From positions 1,141,001 to 1,205,000 of the forward strand of contig JADJOB010000002.1 in NCBI GenBank assembly GCA_016714025.1: a DNA stretch of 64,000 nt, read 5' to 3'. The notes under the pieces were generated by a model that was given only the letters and a program-made list of their open reading frames with translations, was not told the DNA's origin and did not search any database. The position numbers and the translations under genes are program-made. The DNA comes from Saprospiraceae bacterium (GTDB taxonomy: Bacteria; Bacteroidota; Bacteroidia; Chitinophagales; Saprospiraceae). Positions 12,101-19,992 of the stretch are shown piece by piece. Each line of letters begins with the position of its first letter. Position 1 is the first letter of the stretch.

Positions 12101-12152
12101 TTTAAAATCCGGAGATACGGTATTGATGAAGGATTTTGTAGTGATTCGGTAA
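6123..12152 (+). CDS. Giant secreted repeat protein (HYR-like, DUF11 and SdrD B-like domains, T9SS sorting domain)
   Basis: A 2009-residue surface or secreted adhesin-like protein. Order of parts: signal peptide (about 1-26); a Cys-rich N-terminal region of about 430 residues; about nine tandem HYR-like repeats of roughly 81-82 residues between about 459 and 1200, each built as xxPxITCPxDLTINC ... SDNC ... RTYxATDxCGN ... CTQxIxVxD; two DUF11-type repeats starting near 1204 (FDLALKKTLPM) and 1364 (DVALRKTITSSG); three SdrD B-like/Cna-like modules near 1531 (IGDFVWRDLNDNG), 1648 (LGGFIWEDKNGNG) and 1763 (ISGTVWNDVNYNS); and a C-terminal T9SS type A sorting domain from about 1926 (LDIYPVPASNELFIEF). 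SdrD B-like domains usually bind Ca2+ through the DxNxNG loops. Function in adhesion or gliding is inferred from architecture only. Confidence 0.9.
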   Translation: MFSLFSLRNNSAFLLFLLTSAQIHAEAYYCYVPPVNSKISRNHEGDSVKNHSCEIKYEQGIFHLDLTDGIHFNSTGSFMIGNDSPCECTQRWTGGSHWNADGTIDDGIMAPNAHGIISCSASVSSQTNIGPGSCTYDPAQFTIDLSQITCFNPTSGNAVAVSTPGLGCKIIWLNFDGRALAGSYDFQVETSDNIGWALYYALNPTQSVSGPDSLSGNCSNLKLYACGNQFNNSWLTKATPVFSKTSNLYLAIWDQSNCNPANFSVNFKARLGCGNADACLLYVDSTKAICNAINTYTVTSYVSGINGMFTVTDNTGLASSISTNPNPLKFTNIADPNPVVNGVVSLVYPVGTNYNFTISAGGACTQTVSGVSPVLTVVCPQSSNDIYPCRPDVPTAITNEAGFIGLGGTINSYCGVLSFSNTDSWNVGAGCAYDTSRLTRTYKIKSGTDSVNCVLNYKVVDTTRPIINCPVDLTINCDASTSPANTGIPTGSDNCNPIPASILFHELYTDGNCQNNKTLTRTWTATDLCANTATCIQTINIQDTTRPVLTCPINLNVSCALLIPQVNLNSVIPSDNCAGMFTISHVKDSIYNQSCANRFTVARIYQANDICGNSNYCIQTISVNDQTGPDVNCPSTSVISCSKDVPSILDSKNGVLTNDACGGSVTVEHMNDVLTGQTCLNRFNIFRSFKTTDLCGNTSTCTQAIIVADYVAPILTCPTNITVMCSGNVPPANVNAPFAFDFCTNPVRVNHISDVITNQTGENKYTTLRTYRATDTCGNFVECTQQIFILDDVPPNITCPADLTINCAELVPPPDPNLVVRSDNCSTTVTVLFLSDVVSNFINANNYIITRTYQATDGSNNSITCSQQITVRDLIPPTITCPGDVNLNCAGDVPMADIGNVIAKDNCVGQVDVNFNGDVISNQICPNRFTISRTYRVSDLNGNTQLCTQTLTVNDLTLPSINCPGNVTVLCATEVPPANAMAITATDGCGGTVGVIHHKDSISNFICTNRYLVNRIYKATDACGNEAFCTQLITVEDLSGPAITCPSSLTINCEAPSDTSQTGIPLTSDHCGGQFVVLRHADNRVDGTCIYNYQIQRTWTATDLCNNNNSCIQTITVQDTSRPVFLPPADVTISCTQNYNDLNITGDASILSNNCGWPKIDYDDLIDLSGCNGSGTIIRTWLVTDDCGNTNSANQTITVRCPKFDLALKKTLPMSNGTKFGDTITYKISVVNQGCDTAYQILITDYMSPGYSFLPAINPGWFITGSLMQTVIPGPIIPEDSAFVLIKFKINPLAVTGALSWLNIAEISDAKGVHSSMIQDVDSHYDTIPGNDNGGIPFSPFDDFLGGNGVDDADASDIALPLIQDVALRKTITSSGPFVYGDLINFKIAVYNQGNIPVSNVVVRDYLPNGFEFDPMLNSNWTKLNDSVLSSTIQFTILPNDSFCIFANLRYINPAIRKSDSWLNYAEVYSAEGFQGMNIIDADSNLGSNSAKERSVFQNSVDNNNISGHFKLDNTDEDDHDVEGFDVVARIGDFVWRDLNDNGLQDPFEFGMPNVIVCLYNVAGSLIAKDTTDANGFYEFTNLNPGQYFIFVQLGTAATNYYFGKRMIGGNRKIDSDVGSTGVSQSVLINSGTNYDSLDVAIVPFLSLGGFIWEDKNGNGIQEPGEPGIKSVQVLLYDAVSKAQLKTTLTDQNGRYLFSKLKSGTYYVKVNPPANFKFTIPNVDTDLKDSDIDNSNGLNTSANLILSISSLNPNLDGGLYQCASISGTVWNDVNYNSVYNSSERGINGLLVRLYNNQNQSLYAAQLTGPKPGTPSVDGYYSFDCVPPGTYYVKFENLSGFSFGSPFLTNDPLYDSDVTHLHGLGTTNNLNLIGGTTIKGINAAESKIPTGTTLNGKADPNNSNHAFEFADIPNQDVELQSDIQHRKYLDIYPVPASNELFIEFKGLDAFPAYLRFYDFQGNLVKELLVNSLEECQHSLKVDIHSFITGHYRLILKSGDTVLMKDFVVIR

Positions 12153-12265
12153 ACAGTTTTGGAAAATGCTAGATTTGGATGGATATTTTTAAGATATTTG
12201 CACATTATATATGTAAGCGTCAGTTCAAAATTCAGCTTACTTTTAAATAATTATAAAAACAGCCT

Positions 12266-13285
12266 ATGAAGTCATTTTTTACATTTTTAGCGATGAGTTT
12301 ATGCGGAATTACATTTTCTCAAATAAGCTATACCTCGGCCAACGCACCCAAACCAGGTCACAAATCTGAATATAAATATCTTGAAACTATTCAGGGAATT
12401 GACTTGAATGCATTGACCCAGGCCGGTTCAGATAAAACTTGGAATATTACAGGTCAGGACGTGGACGGAAATAGGGAAGGGTTTATTTCGATAGATGCCT
12501 ATCCTTTTAAAAATTATTTTCCTACTGCAAATTTGGCTAGTGTTGATTTGGATGAACCAGATACAACATTTTCCATTTATGAAGTAAACACGGATGGAGT
12601 TTATTGGTTGGGTTCTTACGATACCAGCACTACCATCGTATGGAAAGACAAATATATTTTTGTTCCCTTTCCTTTAAATTACGGACAAAATTTTCAGAAT
12701 GGAACAGAAGCGGATGTAACACAAGGAACCACTTCAGGAAAAATTGAAATTCAATCCAATGCAAATGTGGATGGTTGGGGTATGCTGACTACTAATGAGG
12801 GTACATATCCGGTACTAAAAGTAAAAACCAAACAAATTACTGAAATTACAGTATCAGGAATTCCATTCGGTAGTTCTACGTTTGAATACCATCATTGGTA
12901 TGCTTCCGGAATTGTTGGCCCGGTTGCTGAATTTACCATAAGTGAAACAGAATCAATTTTTACCGGAATCGAAAATGATACGACCATTCGTTTTCTTCAT
13001 AAACAAGAATTGGTTGCAGATGAAAACATAGAAACAGCAATTCCAAAATTAATCTTGACTCCAAATCCAGCAACTGATTATTTTCAAATGGAAATCAAAG
13101 GAATTGATTTTGATCAGGCAGCTTATTCATTGATTAATGCAGAAGGCAAAACAGTTGGTTCAGGAAATTTTAATAAGAATCAAAATCAACCAATTGCAAT
13201 TCAAAACCTACCGGCGGGAAATTATTTTGTACAGCTGATATTAGATAAAAAAACATTGTTATTTGAAATTCTCCATAAAAAGTAA
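12266..13285 (+). CDS. T9SS type A sorting domain-containing secreted protein
   Basis: A 339-residue protein with a signal peptide (about 1-20, KSFFTFLAMSLCGITFSQ) and a C-terminal T9SS sorting domain from about residue 262 (LILTPNPATDYFQMEIKG, then LPAGNYFVQLIL). The central roughly 220 residues are rich in aromatic and Asp/Thr residues and predicted beta structure (for example WGMLTTNEGTYPVLKVKT). I do not recognise a catalytic domain there. It follows the giant adhesin by 113 bp on the same strand and is followed by a strong terminator, so the two could be one transcription unit. Secretion through the T9SS is well supported; the role is unknown. Confidence 0.85.
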   Translation: MKSFFTFLAMSLCGITFSQISYTSANAPKPGHKSEYKYLETIQGIDLNALTQAGSDKTWNITGQDVDGNREGFISIDAYPFKNYFPTANLASVDLDEPDTTFSIYEVNTDGVYWLGSYDTSTTIVWKDKYIFVPFPLNYGQNFQNGTEADVTQGTTSGKIEIQSNANVDGWGMLTTNEGTYPVLKVKTKQITEITVSGIPFGSSTFEYHHWYASGIVGPVAEFTISETESIFTGIENDTTIRFLHKQELVADENIETAIPKLILTPNPATDYFQMEIKGIDFDQAAYSLINAEGKTVGSGNFNKNQNQPIAIQNLPAGNYFVQLILDKKTLLFEILHKK

Positions 13286-13303
13286 TTCATACTCTAGACT
13301 TAT

Positions 13304-13341
13304 AAACCACAAAGTTTAATATAAGCTTTGTGGTTTTTTTT
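13304..13341 (+). terminator. Rho-independent terminator
   Basis: An 11-bp perfect stem (AAACCACAAAG at 13304-13314 with CTTTGTGGTTT at 13326-13336), an 11-nt loop and a run of T immediately after. It lies 19 bp after the stop of the T9SS protein gene and before the PLP enzyme gene, so it probably ends the adhesin/T9SS transcript. Confidence 0.85.
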
Positions 13342-13367
13342 ATTTTAAACCATTAATAGTAAAATTA

Positions 13368-14504
13368 ATGAAATTCAACACAAAAGTGATTCATTCAGGA
13401 GTGCATCCGGATCCTTCAACAGGGGCGATCATGACACCAATTTTTCAAACGTCTACCTACGTTCAGGATGGCCCTGGAAATCATAAAGGATTTGAATATG
13501 CACGCACTCAAAATCCTACCCGACAAGTGCTTGAAGAAAATTTAGCAGCGCTCGAAAATGGTTATGGTGGAATTTGTTTTGGCAGTGGATTGGCTGCTAT
13601 GGATGCGGTAATTAAATTATTGAAAAGTGGAGATGAAGTACTCGCAACAAACGATTTGTATGGAGGCTCGTATCGCTTGCTTGTGCGAATATTTAAACAA
13701 TTTGGAATTGATAGCAGATTTATACCCATGCAGGATGCTCAGTTTGTTGCATCCCAAATTAAAGACAATACCAAATTGATCTGGATTGAAACACCAACAA
13801 ATCCAATGTTAAATATTGTTGATATTGCTGCCATATGTCAACTCGCGAAACAACGAAACATCTTAGTTTGTGTTGACAATACCTTCGCTTCACCCTATTT
13901 ACAAACCCCTTTAGACTTAGGTGCAGATTTAGTATTGCATTCAGCAACAAAATATTTAGGTGGACATTCCGATGTAGTCCATGGTGCAATCATCAGTAAG
14001 ACCAAAGAATTGTACGAAGCACTTAAATTCATCCAAAATGCCAGTGGGGCCGTTCCAGGTCCGATGGATTGTTTTTTGGTATTGCGAGGCATTAAAACCC
14101 TCCATTTAAGAGTTCAACGTTCATGCGACAATGCAAAGCAGATTGCTAATTATTTAGTAAAGCATCCCAAAATCTCTAGAGTCCTTTATCCTGGGTTTGA
14201 AGATCATCCGGGACATTTGATAGCCAAAAAACAAATGAATGATTTTGGAGCCATGATTTCATTTGATTTGAAAGATGGTCAATTTGAAACTGCAAAAGGC
14301 ATCCTTTCAAAAACCAAAATTTTTGCTTGCGCAGAATCCCTTGGAGGGGTGGAATCTTTAATCGGTCATCCCGCCAGCATGACCCATGCTTCAATTCCAA
14401 AAGAGGACCGGCTCGCCAATGGGCTCACCGACAGTTTGATACGATTAAGTATAGGCGTGGAAGATGTAAATGATTTGATAGCGGATCTCGATCAAGCCAT
14501 TTAA
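13368..14504 (+). CDS. Cys/Met-metabolism PLP-dependent enzyme (cystathionine gamma-synthase or gamma-lyase)
   Basis: A 378-residue PLP enzyme of the transsulfuration (Cys/Met metabolism) family. It begins with TKVIHSGVHPDPSTGAIMTP and has FEYARTQNPTRQVLEENLA, the YGG loop with Tyr98 that stacks on PLP (LYGGSYRLLVRIF) and the Schiff-base lysine in HSATKYLGGHSDVVHGA (Lys195). The C-terminal SLGGVESLIGHPASMTHASI is the standard family signature. It either makes cystathionine from an activated homoserine and cysteine or cleaves cystathionine to cysteine; the sequence alone does not settle which. It stands alone between a terminator and the sdh operon. Confidence 0.9.
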   Translation: MKFNTKVIHSGVHPDPSTGAIMTPIFQTSTYVQDGPGNHKGFEYARTQNPTRQVLEENLAALENGYGGICFGSGLAAMDAVIKLLKSGDEVLATNDLYGGSYRLLVRIFKQFGIDSRFIPMQDAQFVASQIKDNTKLIWIETPTNPMLNIVDIAAICQLAKQRNILVCVDNTFASPYLQTPLDLGADLVLHSATKYLGGHSDVVHGAIISKTKELYEALKFIQNASGAVPGPMDCFLVLRGIKTLHLRVQRSCDNAKQIANYLVKHPKISRVLYPGFEDHPGHLIAKKQMNDFGAMISFDLKDGQFETAKGILSKTKIFACAESLGGVESLIGHPASMTHASIPKEDRLANGLTDSLIRLSIGVEDVNDLIADLDQAI

Positions 14505-14664
14505 GTAAATGTCTGAAATTCCAAATTTTTATTAGGTACAATCTCTGGATTCAATTTTATTATTTGGTTTTTTAGCGAAGTTCCTGACTTCAATTATAAT
14601 GCAGTTTTGCATTCCATTATTGGCATTTCCATCATAGCTTTGCCGCTGAAAACCAGTCTAATCT

Positions 14665-15354
14665 ATGAAATGGTTCATTGATTTTTTATTTCGATCATCG
14701 ATCGGCCGCAAAGTGGTCATGAGTCTGAGCGGGATCTTTTTAATGCTTTTCCTGATCGTACACTTATTGGGAAATTTGCAATTGCTCAGAGATGATCAAG
14801 GCATGCAATTTAATTTGTACACCTATTTTATGACGCATAATCCGCTGATTAAATTGATTTCGTATTCGTTGTATTTTACCATTATACTTCACAGCATTCA
14901 GGGAATCTACCTGGCTTGGGTAAATCGAAAAGCCAAAGGAAGTAAGTATGCGGTTTCAACCAATACGGGTGACAGTTTTTTTGCAAAATATATGATTCAT
15001 TTGGGACTTTTAATTTTAGTCTTTCTGCTGATTCACATGTATCAGTTTTGGTTGCAAATGAAACTGGGTGCTGTTCCTGTATTAAAATATCCTGGCCACG
15101 ATCATGATTACCAGGATTTATATACTCCGGTTGTTGAAGTGTATAAAAATATTGGGTATGTAATTTTTTATACAGTTTCAATGATATTCATTGCGATGCA
15201 TTTAATCCATGGATTTCATTCGGCATTTCAATCATTGGGAATTAACCATAAAAAATACAACGGACTCATTCGGACTCTTGGATGGCTATATGCTATTTTA
15301 GTTCCATTGGGATTTGCAATTTTACCGATCTATATTTATTTAACGCAGGCTTAA
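14665..15354 (+). CDS. sdhC: Succinate dehydrogenase cytochrome b subunit (b558 family)
   Basis: The membrane anchor of succinate:quinone oxidoreductase. The 229-residue protein has about five transmembrane helices (near 14-36, 58-78, 104-126, 153-178 and 199-222) and conserved His residues in the helices (for example LIVHLLGNLQ, IILHSIQGIY, IHLGLLILVFLLIHMYQFW, MHLIHGFHSAFQSLG) that would ligate two hemes and shape the quinone site. It belongs to the single-polypeptide b558 type found in Bacteroidota rather than the sdhC/sdhD type. It is the first gene of an sdhC-sdhA-sdhB operon; sdhA begins within a few bases of its stop. Confidence 0.93.
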   Translation: MKWFIDFLFRSSIGRKVVMSLSGIFLMLFLIVHLLGNLQLLRDDQGMQFNLYTYFMTHNPLIKLISYSLYFTIILHSIQGIYLAWVNRKAKGSKYAVSTNTGDSFFAKYMIHLGLLILVFLLIHMYQFWLQMKLGAVPVLKYPGHDHDYQDLYTPVVEVYKNIGYVIFYTVSMIFIAMHLIHGFHSAFQSLGINHKKYNGLIRTLGWLYAILVPLGFAILPIYIYLTQA

Positions 15355-15360
15355 TTGAAT

Positions 15361-17364
15361 ATGAAAACCATCCAATCAAAAATACCGGAAGGAACGCTTG
15401 ATAAGAAATGGACCAGTTATAAATCTAAAGTACCTTTAGTATCACCGGCCAATAAACGTAAAATAGACATCATCGTGGTGGGCACTGGATTGGCAGGAGC
15501 TGCAGCAGCAGCCAGTCTGGGTGAATTGGGTTACCAGGTCCATTGTTTTACATTTCATGACAGTCCCAGAAGAGCACACAGCATCGCTGCACAAGGCGGA
15601 ATCAATGCTGCTAAAAATTATATGAATGATGGAGACAGTGTCTATCGTTTGTTTTATGATACAATCAAGGGTGGGGATTACCGCGCGCGCGAAGCCAATG
15701 TGTATCGTTTGGCCGAAGTCAGTGCAGCCATTATAGATCAAGCCGTAGCACAGGGTGTTCCTTTTGCCAGGGAATATGGGGGCTTATTGGAAAACCGCTC
15801 ATTTGGTGGAGTTCAGGTGAGTCGTACCTTTTATGCAAGAGGACAAACCGGGCAACAATTATTAATTGGCGCTTATCAATCCTTGAGCCGACAAATTTCT
15901 TTGGGGAATGTAAAAATGTACAATCGCCATGAAATGTTGGAATTGGTATTAATTGATGGAAAAGCCAGAGGCATCATTGCACGTAATTTATTGAATGGTA
16001 AATTAGAACGTTTTGGTGCTCATTGTGTGGTTTTAGGAACGGGCGGTTATGGTAACGTTTTTTACTTATCTACCAACGCCATGGGTTCCAATGCAACTGC
16101 AATATGGAAAGCAGTTCGCCAGGGAGCCTATTTAGCGAATCCTTGTTTTACACAAATTCATCCAACGTGTATTCCGGTATCCGGCGATTATCAATCCAAA
16201 TTGACCTTGATGTCTGAATCGCTTCGAAACGATGGACGCGTTTGGGTACCTGCCAAAAAAGAGGATGCAGAAGCCATTCGAAATGGAAAGAAATCCGCAA
16301 ATGATATTTTAGAATCGGATCGTGACTATTTTTTAGAACGTCGCTATCCTGCATTTGGAAATTTAGTTCCCAGAGATGTAGCTTCCCGTGCTGCAAAAGT
16401 GGAATGTGATAAAGGTTTGGGAGTAAGTCCTACCGGACTTGCTGTTTATCTTGATTTTTCTGCAGCGATCCAGCGGTATGGAAAATCAAAAGCACATGTA
16501 CTGGGTTTACATAACCCTGATGAAAATACCATAAGAAATTTAGGTGAAAAACAGGTCGAAGAAAAATACGGCAACCTGTTTGAAATGTATGAAAAGATTA
16601 CCGGCGAAAATCCATATAAAACACCGATGAAAATTTATCCGGCTGTTCATTATACAATGGGTGGATTGTGGGTAGATTATAATTTGGAAACCAATATTCC
16701 GGGTTTATTTGCAACCGGAGAAGCCAATTTTTCTGATCATGGTGCCAATCGCCTGGGTGCATCGGCTTTGATGCAGGGACTGGCGGATGGTTATTTCGTG
16801 TTGCCTTATACCATTGGTAATTTTTTATCAGAAGATATCCGCACTGCAAAAATTGATACAAAAGATGCTGCATTTATAAATGCAGAAGAAAAAGTTCAGC
16901 AACGATTAAATCAACTGATAAGTATAAAAGGAAACACATCTGTAGAAACCTTTCATCGCCGTCTTGGAAAAATTATGTGGGATTATTGCGGCATGGCACG
17001 CAACGCAGAAGGATTACAAAAAGCCAGAAAATTGGTTCAGGAATTGCGAACTGATTTTTGGAAAGATGTATTCGTGCCAGGAACAACAAATGAATTTAAT
17101 CCGGAATTGGAAAAAGCAGGCCGCGTTGCAGATTTTATTGAATTGGGTGAACTGATGATCGTTGATGCTTTGCATCGAAATGAATCTTGCGGTGGACATT
17201 TTCGGGAAGAATACCAAACGGGTGAAGGGGAAACCTTACGCGACGATGAAAATTTTGCCTATGTCGCAGCCTGGTTCTGGCCAAATCTCGAAAACGAACC
17301 GGAATTAATAAAAGAAAAATTGGAATTTGAAAATGTAAAAATTGCAAGCAGAAGCTATAAGTAA
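15361..17364 (+). CDS. sdhA: Succinate dehydrogenase flavoprotein subunit
   Basis: The catalytic subunit that oxidises succinate to fumarate with a covalently bound FAD. Motifs seen: the dinucleotide-binding [36 protein letters not shown], where the His is the expected flavin-linkage residue; the substrate/active-site region [15 protein letters not shown]; and [20 protein letters not shown]. About 667 residues, as expected for the b558-type enzyme. A TTG codon at 15355 would add two residues (giving MNMKT), but the ATG at 15361 is the more ordinary start and lies 6 bp after the sdhC stop. It is co-transcribed with sdhC; sdhB follows after 78 bp. Confidence 0.95.
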   Translation: MKTIQSKIPEGTLDKKWTSYKSKVPLVSPANKRKIDIIVVGTGLAGAAAAASLGELGYQVHCFTFHDSPRRAHSIAAQGGINAAKNYMNDGDSVYRLFYDTIKGGDYRAREANVYRLAEVSAAIIDQAVAQGVPFAREYGGLLENRSFGGVQVSRTFYARGQTGQQLLIGAYQSLSRQISLGNVKMYNRHEMLELVLIDGKARGIIARNLLNGKLERFGAHCVVLGTGGYGNVFYLSTNAMGSNATAIWKAVRQGAYLANPCFTQIHPTCIPVSGDYQSKLTLMSESLRNDGRVWVPAKKEDAEAIRNGKKSANDILESDRDYFLERRYPAFGNLVPRDVASRAAKVECDKGLGVSPTGLAVYLDFSAAIQRYGKSKAHVLGLHNPDENTIRNLGEKQVEEKYGNLFEMYEKITGENPYKTPMKIYPAVHYTMGGLWVDYNLETNIPGLFATGEANFSDHGANRLGASALMQGLADGYFVLPYTIGNFLSEDIRTAKIDTKDAAFINAEEKVQQRLNQLISIKGNTSVETFHRRLGKIMWDYCGMARNAEGLQKARKLVQELRTDFWKDVFVPGTTNEFNPELEKAGRVADFIELGELMIVDALHRNESCGGHFREEYQTGEGETLRDDENFAYVAAWFWPNLENEPELIKEKLEFENVKIASRSYK

Positions 17365-17442
17365 TTAGGAATTATGAATTAAAAATTAAGAATTGAAATC
17401 TTATAATTCACCAATTCAGTTTTCTATCATTAAATCATCCTC
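17365..17442. repeat. AT-rich short-repeat spacer between sdhA and sdhB
   Basis: The 78-bp gap contains degenerate reiterations of an AATTA(A/G)GAATT-like word (GTAATTAGGAATTATGAATT, then AAAAATTAAGAATTG). It looks like the same class of word repetition as the ATTACGA array near 50.1 kb. No promoter or terminator is evident. It interrupts an operon whose other junction is only 6 bp. Confidence 0.4.
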
Positions 17443-18186
17443 ATGAAACTTAATTTAAAAATCTGGCGTCAAAAAAATAGTGAAGCAAAAGGTGCTTTTG
17501 AAAATTACGAAGTGCTTGCTAATGAGCACATGTCTTTTTTAGAAATGCTGGATGTATTGAATGAACAATTGATTGATGCAAAAAAAGATCCGGTAGCTTT
17601 TGATCATGATTGCAGAGAAGGAATTTGTGGAGCTTGCAGTATGGTGATCAATGGAAGACCGCACGGACCAAATGGAGGGACTACAACCTGTCAATTGCAT
17701 ATGCGCTACTTTAAAAATGGAGACGATATTGTCATTGAACCATTTCGTGCGAGGTCGTTTCCGGTAGTCAAGGATTTGGTGGTTGACCGCTCTGCTTTTG
17801 ATCGCATCATCCAGGCAGGTGGTTTTATATCGGTAAATACCGGTCAGGCACAGGATGGAAATGCGATTCCGGTTTCCAGAGAACAGTCGTCCAAAGCGTT
17901 TGATGCGGCTGCTTGTATTGGTTGTGGCGCCTGTGTTGCAGCCTGTCCGAATGGTTCGGCTATGTTGTTTACAGCTGCTAAAATCTCCCATTTGGGATTG
18001 TTACCCCAGGGTAAAATCGAACATCTGAGGCGGACGCAAGATATGGTTAAGCAAATGGATGCTGAAGGTTTTGGCTTTTGCAGCAATATTGGAGCATGTG
18101 AAGCTGAATGTCCTAAAGAGATCAGCCTTGAAAATATAGCACGGATGAATCGGGCCTTAATTCAGGCAAGTCTTAGTTCTGAGTAG
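17443..18186 (+). CDS. sdhB: Succinate dehydrogenase iron-sulfur subunit
   Basis: The electron-transfer subunit of succinate:quinone oxidoreductase, 247 residues. The N-terminal plant-type ferredoxin domain has the [2Fe-2S] motif [19 protein letters not shown] and a following THXC-like TTCQLHM. The C-terminal bacterial ferredoxin domain has [17 protein letters not shown] and the later [15 protein letters not shown], supplying the [4Fe-4S] and [3Fe-4S] ligands. It passes electrons from FAD in SdhA to the heme/quinone subunit SdhC. It completes the sdhCAB operon; 53 bp separate it from the tRNA-Asn gene. Confidence 0.95.
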   Translation: MKLNLKIWRQKNSEAKGAFENYEVLANEHMSFLEMLDVLNEQLIDAKKDPVAFDHDCREGICGACSMVINGRPHGPNGGTTTCQLHMRYFKNGDDIVIEPFRARSFPVVKDLVVDRSAFDRIIQAGGFISVNTGQAQDGNAIPVSREQSSKAFDAAACIGCGACVAACPNGSAMLFTAAKISHLGLLPQGKIEHLRRTQDMVKQMDAEGFGFCSNIGACEAECPKEISLENIARMNRALIQASLSSE

Positions 18187-18215
18187 ATTTTTTTTCCGGA
18201 ATTGCACATTGGGTT

Positions 18216-18223
18216 TATATTTG
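18216..18223 (+). promoter_or_regulatory. Bacteroidota-type -7 box for tRNA-Asn
   Basis: TATATTTG matches the Bacteroidota -7 consensus TAnnTTTG and ends 16 nt before the first base of the tRNA. A convincing TTG -33 element at the standard distance is not clear, so the assignment rests on the -7 box and its position. Confidence 0.5.
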
Positions 18224-18239
18224 CAGTCCGTTTTAATAA

Positions 18240-18313
18240 GCCTCCTTAGCTCAGTTGGTTAGAGCGTCGGACTGTTAATCCGCAGGTCCTTGGTTCGAGC
18301 CCAAGAGGAGGCG
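18240..18313 (+). tRNA. tRNA-Asn (anticodon GTT)
   Basis: A full cloverleaf can be drawn. The acceptor stem GCCTCCT (18240-18246) pairs with AGGAGGC (18306-18312), with G as the discriminator. The D-arm is TAGCTCAGTTGGTTAGAGC, the anticodon loop CTGTTAA places GTT at 18274-18276, and the T-arm is CTTGGTTCGAGCCCAAG. CCA is not encoded. The outermost anticodon-stem pair is a T-C mismatch. A hairpin terminator follows directly. Confidence 0.96.
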
Positions 18314-18317
18314 CAAA

Positions 18318-18353
18318 AAAGCCCAAGAGGTAATACCTGTTGGGCTTTCATTT
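18318..18353 (+). terminator. Rho-independent terminator after tRNA-Asn
   Basis: AAAGCCCAA (18318-18326) pairs with TTGGGCTTT (18340-18348). An inner AGGT/ACCT pairing extends the hairpin, and a T-rich tail follows. It starts 5 bp after the tRNA and ends just before the PfkB gene. Confidence 0.85.
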
Positions 18354-18371
18354 TTGTTTAAAATCTTGATT

Positions 18372-19310
18372 ATGAGCATTCTCACGATTGGAAGTATGGC
18401 ATTCGACAGCATCGAAACCCCTTTTGGTAATGCCCCTAAAGTCATTGGCGGAGCTTGTACTTATATCAGTTGGGCTGCTTCATACTGGTATCATGACATT
18501 AAATTGTGTTCAATTATAGGGGATGATTTTCCGGAGGAAGAAATTCAGGCACTTCAAAAAAGAGGGGTCAATATGGATGGATTGGTGCGGGTGCCTGGCA
18601 AAAAGTCTTTTTTTTGGGCTGGAAAATACCATCAGGATATGAACAGCCGGGATACCTTAACCACAGATCTCAATGTATTAGCAGATTTTGATCCGAAACT
18701 TCCGGAATCTTATAAATCCAGTGATTACATTATGCTTGGAAATCTGACCCCAGACATCCAAATGGCAGTATTGGATCAATTGACTAAAAAACCGAAACTC
18801 ATCGTCCTGGATACAATGAATTTTTGGATGAATAATTCCCTGGAAACCCTTTTAAAAGTAATCGCACGGGTCGATGTCCTGACCATTAATGATGAGGAAG
18901 CCCGCCAATTGTCCGGTGAACATAGCCTGGTAAGAGCTGCAGCCAAAATTCATCAAATGGGTCCGGCATACCTTGTAATTAAAAAAGGGGAACACGGCGC
19001 TTTGTTATTTCACAACGGACAAATATTTTTTGCACCTGGTTTACCGGTCGCTGACGTGATCGATCCCACAGGAGCAGGCGACAGTTTTGCAGGCGGTATG
19101 ATCGGGTATTTGGCACGGACCGATAATACCAGTTTTGTCAATATGAAAACCGCCATCATCTACGGGTCGACCATGGCTTCGTTTTGTGTGGAAGACTTTA
19201 GTCTGAATAACCTCCGTAATTTAAAACAAGAGCAAATTCACGAGAGAATTCGGCAATTTGAGCAACTCTCTACCTTTGATGTTCGTGAACTTACCCTTGC
19301 TACTAATTAA
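18372..19310 (+). CDS. PfkB family carbohydrate/nucleoside kinase
   Basis: An ATP-dependent kinase of the ribokinase/PfkB superfamily, about 312 residues. The N-terminal SILTIGSMAFDSIETPFG and VIGGACTYISWAAS form the substrate side. The C-terminal signature DPTGAGDSFAGGMIGYLA carries the anion hole and catalytic Asp. The exact substrate cannot be told; ribose, adenosine or another sugar are all possible. I place the start at the ATG at 18372: a TTG at 18354 would add six residues but overlaps the terminator tail of the tRNA. Its stop codon overlaps that of the convergent XRE gene (shared TTAA), leaving no room for a terminator. Confidence 0.88.
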   Translation: MSILTIGSMAFDSIETPFGNAPKVIGGACTYISWAASYWYHDIKLCSIIGDDFPEEEIQALQKRGVNMDGLVRVPGKKSFFWAGKYHQDMNSRDTLTTDLNVLADFDPKLPESYKSSDYIMLGNLTPDIQMAVLDQLTKKPKLIVLDTMNFWMNNSLETLLKVIARVDVLTINDEEARQLSGEHSLVRAAAKIHQMGPAYLVIKKGEHGALLFHNGQIFFAPGLPVADVIDPTGAGDSFAGGMIGYLARTDNTSFVNMKTAIIYGSTMASFCVEDFSLNNLRNLKQEQIHERIRQFEQLSTFDVRELTLATN

Positions 19311-19528
19311 AATGACTCTTTGTTAGAAAAATCAGACGGTTCTAGGATAAAAACATTTTCTACCGCTGTTTCAAAAATTGCTGCCAGCTTTAATGCCAAT
19401 ATGGTGGATGGAACATATTTTGAGGATTCTATTGCATAAATCGTTTGTCTGCTGACAGACACCGCTTTGGCCAATTCATCCTGAGTCATATTTTTTATGG
19501 CCCGAAATACTTTCAGTTGATTTTTCAT
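19307..19528 (-). CDS. XRE-family helix-turn-helix regulator
   Basis: A 73-residue DNA-binding protein made almost entirely of one Cro/C1-type HTH (about residues 5-60: LKVFRAIKNMTQDELAKAV, VSRQTIYAIESSKYVPS, then LALKLAAIFETAVENVF). This is the YozG-like small repressor type. Its start overlaps the end of the upstream membrane-protein gene by 4 bp (ATGA), so the two are translationally coupled. Small XRE plus membrane protein pairs are common in Bacteroidota and Firmicutes, where the regulator usually controls its own operon; the signal it senses is unknown. Confidence 0.88.
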   Translation of the reverse strand: MKNQLKVFRAIKNMTQDELAKAVSVSRQTIYAIESSKYVPSTILALKLAAIFETAVENVFILEPSDFSNKESF

Positions 19529-19992
19529 TCGGCACTTGAATTTGAGCGATGAATCAAATAACTAAATCGCAGTACATAAATCGTCGGAATAGAGATCATA
19601 TTAAAAATCATGCAAATAAAAAATCCGGTTCCATAAAAAAACAACAAAGTGAATCCTAATAAAAAACAACTCATCAGAGTAGACCACATTAAGGCATTGT
19701 AACGCATTTGAATGGTAAACTCATCTTCGATTTGCAATTTGGAAAAACCGGTAAACAACAAGCCTAAAACATAGCATATCCCTATTAATTCCATGGTGAG
19801 ATTATCTTCAATCAAACTGAAATACGAGCTATGGCCCATAAATTGATCCTGATACACAGCAAACATGGGTAATTTTAAAAAATCAACTTCAAAATCCGTG
19901 AAAATGCAATACAATCCGGCTAAAAAGGAAGGAATTAAGAGGTACCAACCCAGTTTACGGGTCCAGGGAGGGAAAAACAACAAGATTTTCAT
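19525..19992 (-). CDS. Hypothetical four-helix membrane protein paired with XRE regulator
   Basis: A 155-residue protein with about four predicted transmembrane helices (near 12-30, 60-80, 95-117 and 120-143), the last two back to back (TLMSCFLLGFTLLFFYGTGF, then ICMIFNMISIPTIYVLRF). The short C-terminus is Ser-rich. No enzyme motif is visible. It is the first gene of a two-gene operon with the XRE regulator (4-bp overlap). By analogy with similar pairs it could be a membrane sensor or partner that affects the regulator, but this is inference. Confidence 0.72.
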   Translation of the reverse strand: MKILLFFPPWTRKLGWYLLIPSFLAGLYCIFTDFEVDFLKLPMFAVYQDQFMGHSSYFSLIEDNLTMELIGICYVLGLLFTGFSKLQIEDEFTIQMRYNALMWSTLMSCFLLGFTLLFFYGTGFFICMIFNMISIPTIYVLRFSYLIHRSNSSAE

